Positions 5,013 through 7,735 of a stretch of 7,735 nucleotides of DNA are shown here, in pieces; position 1 is the stretch's first letter; every line of letters starts with the position of its first letter. Source of the stretch: Lentisphaeria bacterium (GTDB lineage: Bacteria > Verrucomicrobiota > Lentisphaeria > Oligosphaerales > JAFGRS01); contig JAFGRS010000220.1 in NCBI GenBank assembly GCA_016935045.1, positions 1 through 7,735 of the forward strand, given 5' to 3'. The notes beneath the pieces were generated by a model. That model saw only the letters and a list, made by a program, of their open reading frames with translations, did no database searches and had not been told where the DNA came from. A program made the translations under genes and the position numbers.

Positions 5013-7520
5013 GAACGGCAGATGGATTCCCTCGACCGGGGGCTGGTTGCCCTGGCGCGGCCCGATGGTGGGGTCCATGTCGGCTGGCGGCTGCTGGCGA
5101 CGGATCCCCCGGACATCGCTTTCCGCCTCTACCGGAGGACGGGACCCGGGGAGTCGGTCCGCCTGAACGAGGCGCCCATCCGCACGGGCACGAACTGGCT
5201 CGACACCGGGGCGCTCCCGGGCGAGGAGACGGTGTATGCCCTGCACGCGGTGCAGGGAGAGCAGGAGTCCCCTGCGCTGGGCAGCTGTCGGCTCCGGGCG
5301 GCTGCCGGGGCGCAGCCGTACCTGTCCCTGCCCCTGCGTACGCCGGAGGGCTACCATCCCAACGATGCCTCCGTGGGCGATCTGGACGGGGATGGGGCCT
5401 ACGAGATCGTGCTGCACCAGGCGGGACGGGGCCGGGACAACTCCCAGGCGGGGGAGACGGACCCGCCGATTCTGCAGGCGTACCGTCTGGACGGGACGTT
5501 CCTGTGGCAGATCGACCTCGGCCGGAACATCCGCGAGGGCGCGCACTACACGCAGTTCATGGTCTACGACCTGGATGGGGACGGGCGGGCGGAGGTGGCC
5601 TGCAAGACAGCGGACGGGACGCTGGACGGCCAAGGGAGGGCGATCGGCGATGCGACGGCCGACCACCGCGGCCCCCGGGGGACGGTCCTGCGCGGTCCCG
5701 AGTTCCTGACGGTCTTCGACGGGCGTACCGGGGCCGCGCTGGCAACGGTGGACTACGTCCCTCCCCGCGCCCCGACGCCCGATCCGACGCCGGCGGAGCT
5801 GAAGCGCATCTGGGGGGATGACTACGGCAACCGCTCCGAGCGTTACCTTGCCTGCGTGGCCTACCTGGACGGCGCACGGCCCAGCCTGGTGATGTGTCGG
5901 GGATACTACACTCGTTCGGTCCTGGCAGCCTGGGACTGGCGGGAGGGTGAGTTGCGCCTGCGCTGGGTCTGCGACAGCGCCGACGGCGCCCCGGGCCGGG
6001 AAGCCTACGCGGGACAGGGCAACCACAATCTCGCGGTTGCGGATGTCGACGGGGACGGCCGGGACGAAATCCTCTACGGCGCCTGTACCATCGACGATGA
6101 CGGCACGGGACTCTACTCGACCGGCCTGGGCCACGGCGACGCGATCCACCTCTCCGACATCGACCCGCGGCGTCCCGGGTTGGAGGTGTGGAGCATCCAT
6201 GAACACCCGCGTCACCCGCACGGCGCCAACCTGCGGGATGCGGCAACGGGAGCGATTCTGTGGAGTCTGGAGAGTGCGGACGTGGGCCGGGGCATGGCGA
6301 TGGACCTGGATCCGCGTCACCCGGGATACGAGTGCTGGGCTGCCGGGCGGGGTCTGCAGGGAGTCTACACGTGCACGGGTGAGAAGATCAGCGCTGCCAC
6401 GCCACCGTGCAACATGGGGATCTGGTGGGATGGGGACCTGCTGCGGGAGGTCCTGGACGGGGTCACCATCAGCAAATGGGACTGGCGCACGGGGGCATGT
6501 GTGCCCCTGCTGGAGGGTGAGACGCTGGGATGTGTCAAGAACAACGGCACCAAGGCGAACCCCTGCCTGGCGGCCGACATCCTGGGCGATTGGCGCGAGG
6601 AACTGATCTGTCGGACGGCCGACGGGAACGAACTGCGGATCTTCGTGGCCGTGGCGGAGTCCGAGCACCGGCTGGTCACCCTGATGCAGGACCCGGTGTA
6701 CCGCCTGAGCGTCGCGGCCCAGAACGTGGGCTACAATCTGCCGACCCAGACCGGATTCTATCTGGGTGCGGGCATGACGGCAACGCATCGCCGACCGACG
6801 GTTTTCCTGATCGGGGATTCGACGGTCAACACCCGGGGCAATGGAAAACTGGGCTGGGGAACAGCCTTCGGGGAGATGCTGGACGCCGCCAAGGCCACGC
6901 CGGCCAACCGGGCCCGGGGCGGGCGCAGCAGCCGGACCTATCTCAGCGAGGGAATATGGGCGGATGTCCTGGCAGAGCTCCGGGCCGGCGACTACGTGCT
7001 GATGCAGTTCGGCCACAACGATGGCGGCGGCCTCGACCGGAACGGCGGCCGGGCGTCGATCAAGGGCAACGGCGAAGAGACACAGGACGTGGTCGACGCG
7101 GAGAAGGGGACGCGGGAGACCGTGCACACGTATGGATGGTATCTGCGGCGTTACTGCGCGGACGCGAGGAGCAAGGGCGCGACGCCCATCGTGCTCTCCC
7201 CCATCCCCCGCAACCGATGGTCCGAAGACGGCAGGGTGCTGCGCGCCGGGAGCGACTACGGGCTCTGGGCCCGGGAAGCAGCACGGGATGCCGGCGCATT
7301 CTCCGTGGACCTCAACGAAATCGTTGCCCGACGCTACGAGGCCCTGGGACGCGACACGGTGGCCGGACGCTTCTTCCATGCCGACGACTGGACCCACACC
7401 ACCGCAGCCGGGGCACGGCAGAATGCCCTGTGCGTGGCGGAAGGCATCCGCGCCCTGGAGGACTGTGCTCTGCGCGAACTCCTGCTGCCGGACGCGGGGC
7501 TGCCCCCGGGCGAACACTGA
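4914..7520 (+). CDS. Secreted bifunctional rhamnogalacturonan lyase (PL11) - rhamnogalacturonan acetylesterase (CE12)
   Basis: This 868-residue protein starts at ATG 4914. Residues 1-33 form a signal peptide: KR, a hydrophobic core IVVVLLPLVCTAIG, then SAA before ERQ. Residues 36-130 are the beta domain that opens PL11 lyases (MDSLDRGLVAL, GWRLLATDPPDIAFRLYR). Residues 136-621 are the lyase propeller, with calcium-type DxDGDGxxE loops at nt 5379, 5568 and 6042, a family NGT motif (N544-G545-T546) and the closing YNLPTQTGFYLGAGM. After only about seven residues, an SGNH hydrolase of the CE12 type follows (627-855). It has GDSTV (Ser636), ARGGRSSRTY (Gly669), FGHND (Asn702) and DWTH (Asp825, His828), so all four SGNH blocks are intact. 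The lyase cuts the rhamnose-galacturonate backbone of RG-I by beta-elimination; the esterase removes acetyl groups from it. Each half is full length, and the fusion is the unusual point. Export to the periplasm or outside is expected. Confidence 0.96.
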   Translation: MRDGGGKRGFGGSWEGIVVVLLPLVCTAIGSAAERQMDSLDRGLVALARPDGGVHVGWRLLATDPPDIAFRLYRRTGPGESVRLNEAPIRTGTNWLDTGALPGEETVYALHAVQGEQESPALGSCRLRAAAGAQPYLSLPLRTPEGYHPNDASVGDLDGDGAYEIVLHQAGRGRDNSQAGETDPPILQAYRLDGTFLWQIDLGRNIREGAHYTQFMVYDLDGDGRAEVACKTADGTLDGQGRAIGDATADHRGPRGTVLRGPEFLTVFDGRTGAALATVDYVPPRAPTPDPTPAELKRIWGDDYGNRSERYLACVAYLDGARPSLVMCRGYYTRSVLAAWDWREGELRLRWVCDSADGAPGREAYAGQGNHNLAVADVDGDGRDEILYGACTIDDDGTGLYSTGLGHGDAIHLSDIDPRRPGLEVWSIHEHPRHPHGANLRDAATGAILWSLESADVGRGMAMDLDPRHPGYECWAAGRGLQGVYTCTGEKISAATPPCNMGIWWDGDLLREVLDGVTISKWDWRTGACVPLLEGETLGCVKNNGTKANPCLAADILGDWREELICRTADGNELRIFVAVAESEHRLVTLMQDPVYRLSVAAQNVGYNLPTQTGFYLGAGMTATHRRPTVFLIGDSTVNTRGNGKLGWGTAFGEMLDAAKATPANRARGGRSSRTYLSEGIWADVLAELRAGDYVLMQFGHNDGGGLDRNGGRASIKGNGEETQDVVDAEKGTRETVHTYGWYLRRYCADARSKGATPIVLSPIPRNRWSEDGRVLRAGSDYGLWAREAARDAGAFSVDLNEIVARRYEALGRDTVAGRFFHADDWTHTTAAGARQNALCVAEGIRALEDCALRELLLPDAGLPPGEH
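6792..7478 (+). other. CE12 rhamnogalacturonan acetylesterase domain (SGNH)
   Basis: The domain begins RRPTVFLIGDSTVN. The nucleophile Ser codon is 6819-6821, the oxyanion Gly 6918-6920, the Asn of GHND 7017-7019, and Asp and His of DWTH 7386-7388 and 7395-7397. The stretch between blocks III and V, with DAEKGTRETVHTYGWYLRRY and TPIVLSPIPRNRW, is typical of the CE12 family (RhgT/YesT-like). Standalone members have about this length, so the domain looks complete. Confidence 0.92.
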
Positions 7521-7581
7521 CCAGACCTCACCCCGTGGATCGTGACGCCGGCGCGGAACAGTCGGCTGCGACCGCGTTCGC

Positions 7582-7615
7582 AGGCAAATGTGCCTAAAAA
7601 GGTAGGTTTGACCCC
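7582..7615. repeat. Small hairpin plus AAAAA and GGTTTGACCCC, possible remnant end of a REP-associated transposon
   Basis: AGGCA (7582-7586) pairs with TGCCT (7591-7595) across a 4-nt loop, followed by AAAAA and then GGTAGGTTTGACCCC. The reverse complement begins GGGGTCAAACC, which resembles, from memory, sequences flanking REP-associated tyrosine (Y1) transposase genes. No transposase gene is in the window, so this is only a candidate remnant. Confidence 0.22.
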
Positions 7616-7638
7616 GGATGTCCATCCCTTTCCCGCCG

Positions 7639-7659
7639 CCACTGTCCTTGCGGCAGTGG
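7639..7659. repeat. Tight hairpin downstream of the lyase-esterase gene
   Basis: CCACTGTC (7639-7646) pairs with GGCAGTGG (7652-7659), with one G-U pair and a 5-nt loop. Its right arm shares positions 7656-7659 with the left arm of the next palindrome, so the two stems partly compete. Confidence 0.55.
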
Positions 7660-7723
7660 AGCGCCGATTCGGGCTGGGGGGTCACGGCCGCGCCCCCTCC
7701 TGCCCTTCCGATCGGCGCTCCAC
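7656..7723. repeat. 13-bp perfect inverted repeat forming a long stem-loop
   Basis: GTGGAGCGCCGAT (7656-7668) is perfectly complementary to ATCGGCGCTCCAC (7711-7723). Inside, GGGC (7671-7674) can pair with GCCC (7702-7705) and GGGGG (7676-7680) with CCCCC (7693-7697). No U-run follows on either strand. It could be an extragenic palindromic element or a Rho-independent-like structure without its tail. Confidence 0.7.
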
Positions 7724-7735
7724 CGGGACAAGCCC

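Larger units (their letters stand above)
7521..7735. other. Downstream spacer of the lyase-esterase gene
   Basis: The last 215 nt contain no supportable gene on either strand. They hold a small hairpin followed by an A-run (7582-7600), a tight hairpin (7639-7659) and a long-range palindrome (7656-7723), described separately. No clear intrinsic terminator follows the stop at 7520. Confidence 0.65.

Noticed and set aside
4313..5821. A 502-codon + strand frame bridging the two genes
   Set aside because: It overlaps the end of gene 1 and the start of the lyase in another frame, and its Arg/Pro/Gly-rich translation matches nothing.
2967..7685. A 1572-codon stop-free frame on the - strand
   Set aside because: It lies opposite both recognised genes. 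Its translation is rich in Arg, Pro, Gly and Val with no domain, and such antisense frames are expected where third positions are almost all G or C.

Overview
The window is very GC-rich (roughly 70% G+C by eye). It carries two large genes on the + strand, separated by a 333-nt gap and followed by about 215 nt with no gene. Gene 1 (open at the left edge to 4580) encodes a large multidomain BamB/PQQ-like beta-propeller protein. Gene 2 (4914-7520) encodes a secreted enzyme that joins a family 11 rhamnogalacturonan lyase (PL11) to a rhamnogalacturonan acetylesterase (CE12). The gene 1 architecture (NPCBM-like module, split propeller, embedded methyltransferase-like domain, Cys-rich C-terminus) and the exact style of the CE12 half resemble what I know from the Planctomycetes-Verrucomicrobia-Lentisphaerae-Kiritimatiellae (PVC) group. 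A PVC bacterium that degrades polysaccharides is the best guess; no rRNA or marker gene confirms it.

Layout. 1-4580: the 3' part of gene 1; its true start lies left of the window. Domains in order: one and a half copies of a small beta-rich repeat, an NPCBM-like carbohydrate-binding module, a helical stretch, a first set of propeller blades, a degenerate Rossmann/methyltransferase-like domain, a second set of blades, and a tail with five cysteines. 4581-4913: intergenic. Its first half holds a 65-bp unit present twice in tandem, each copy carrying facing GTTTTCCGG/CCGGAAAAC arms. Its second half is G/T-rich and ends in the ribosome binding site of gene 2. 4914-7520: gene 2. 7521-7735: downstream spacer with a small hairpin, a tight hairpin and a 13-bp long-range palindrome that overlap by four bases, and no recognisable gene.

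How the genes may work together. Gene 2 is a self-contained tool for rhamnogalacturonan I (pectin 'hairy region'). The CE12 half would remove acetyl groups from galacturonic acid, and the PL11 half would cut the rhamnose-galacturonate backbone by beta-elimination. Gene 1 has a likely sugar-binding module and a large propeller but no recognisable catalytic site. Its placement next to a pectinase suggests, but does not show, a role in binding or organising polysaccharide breakdown. The 333-nt gap with structured repeats makes a single tight operon less likely than two transcription units.
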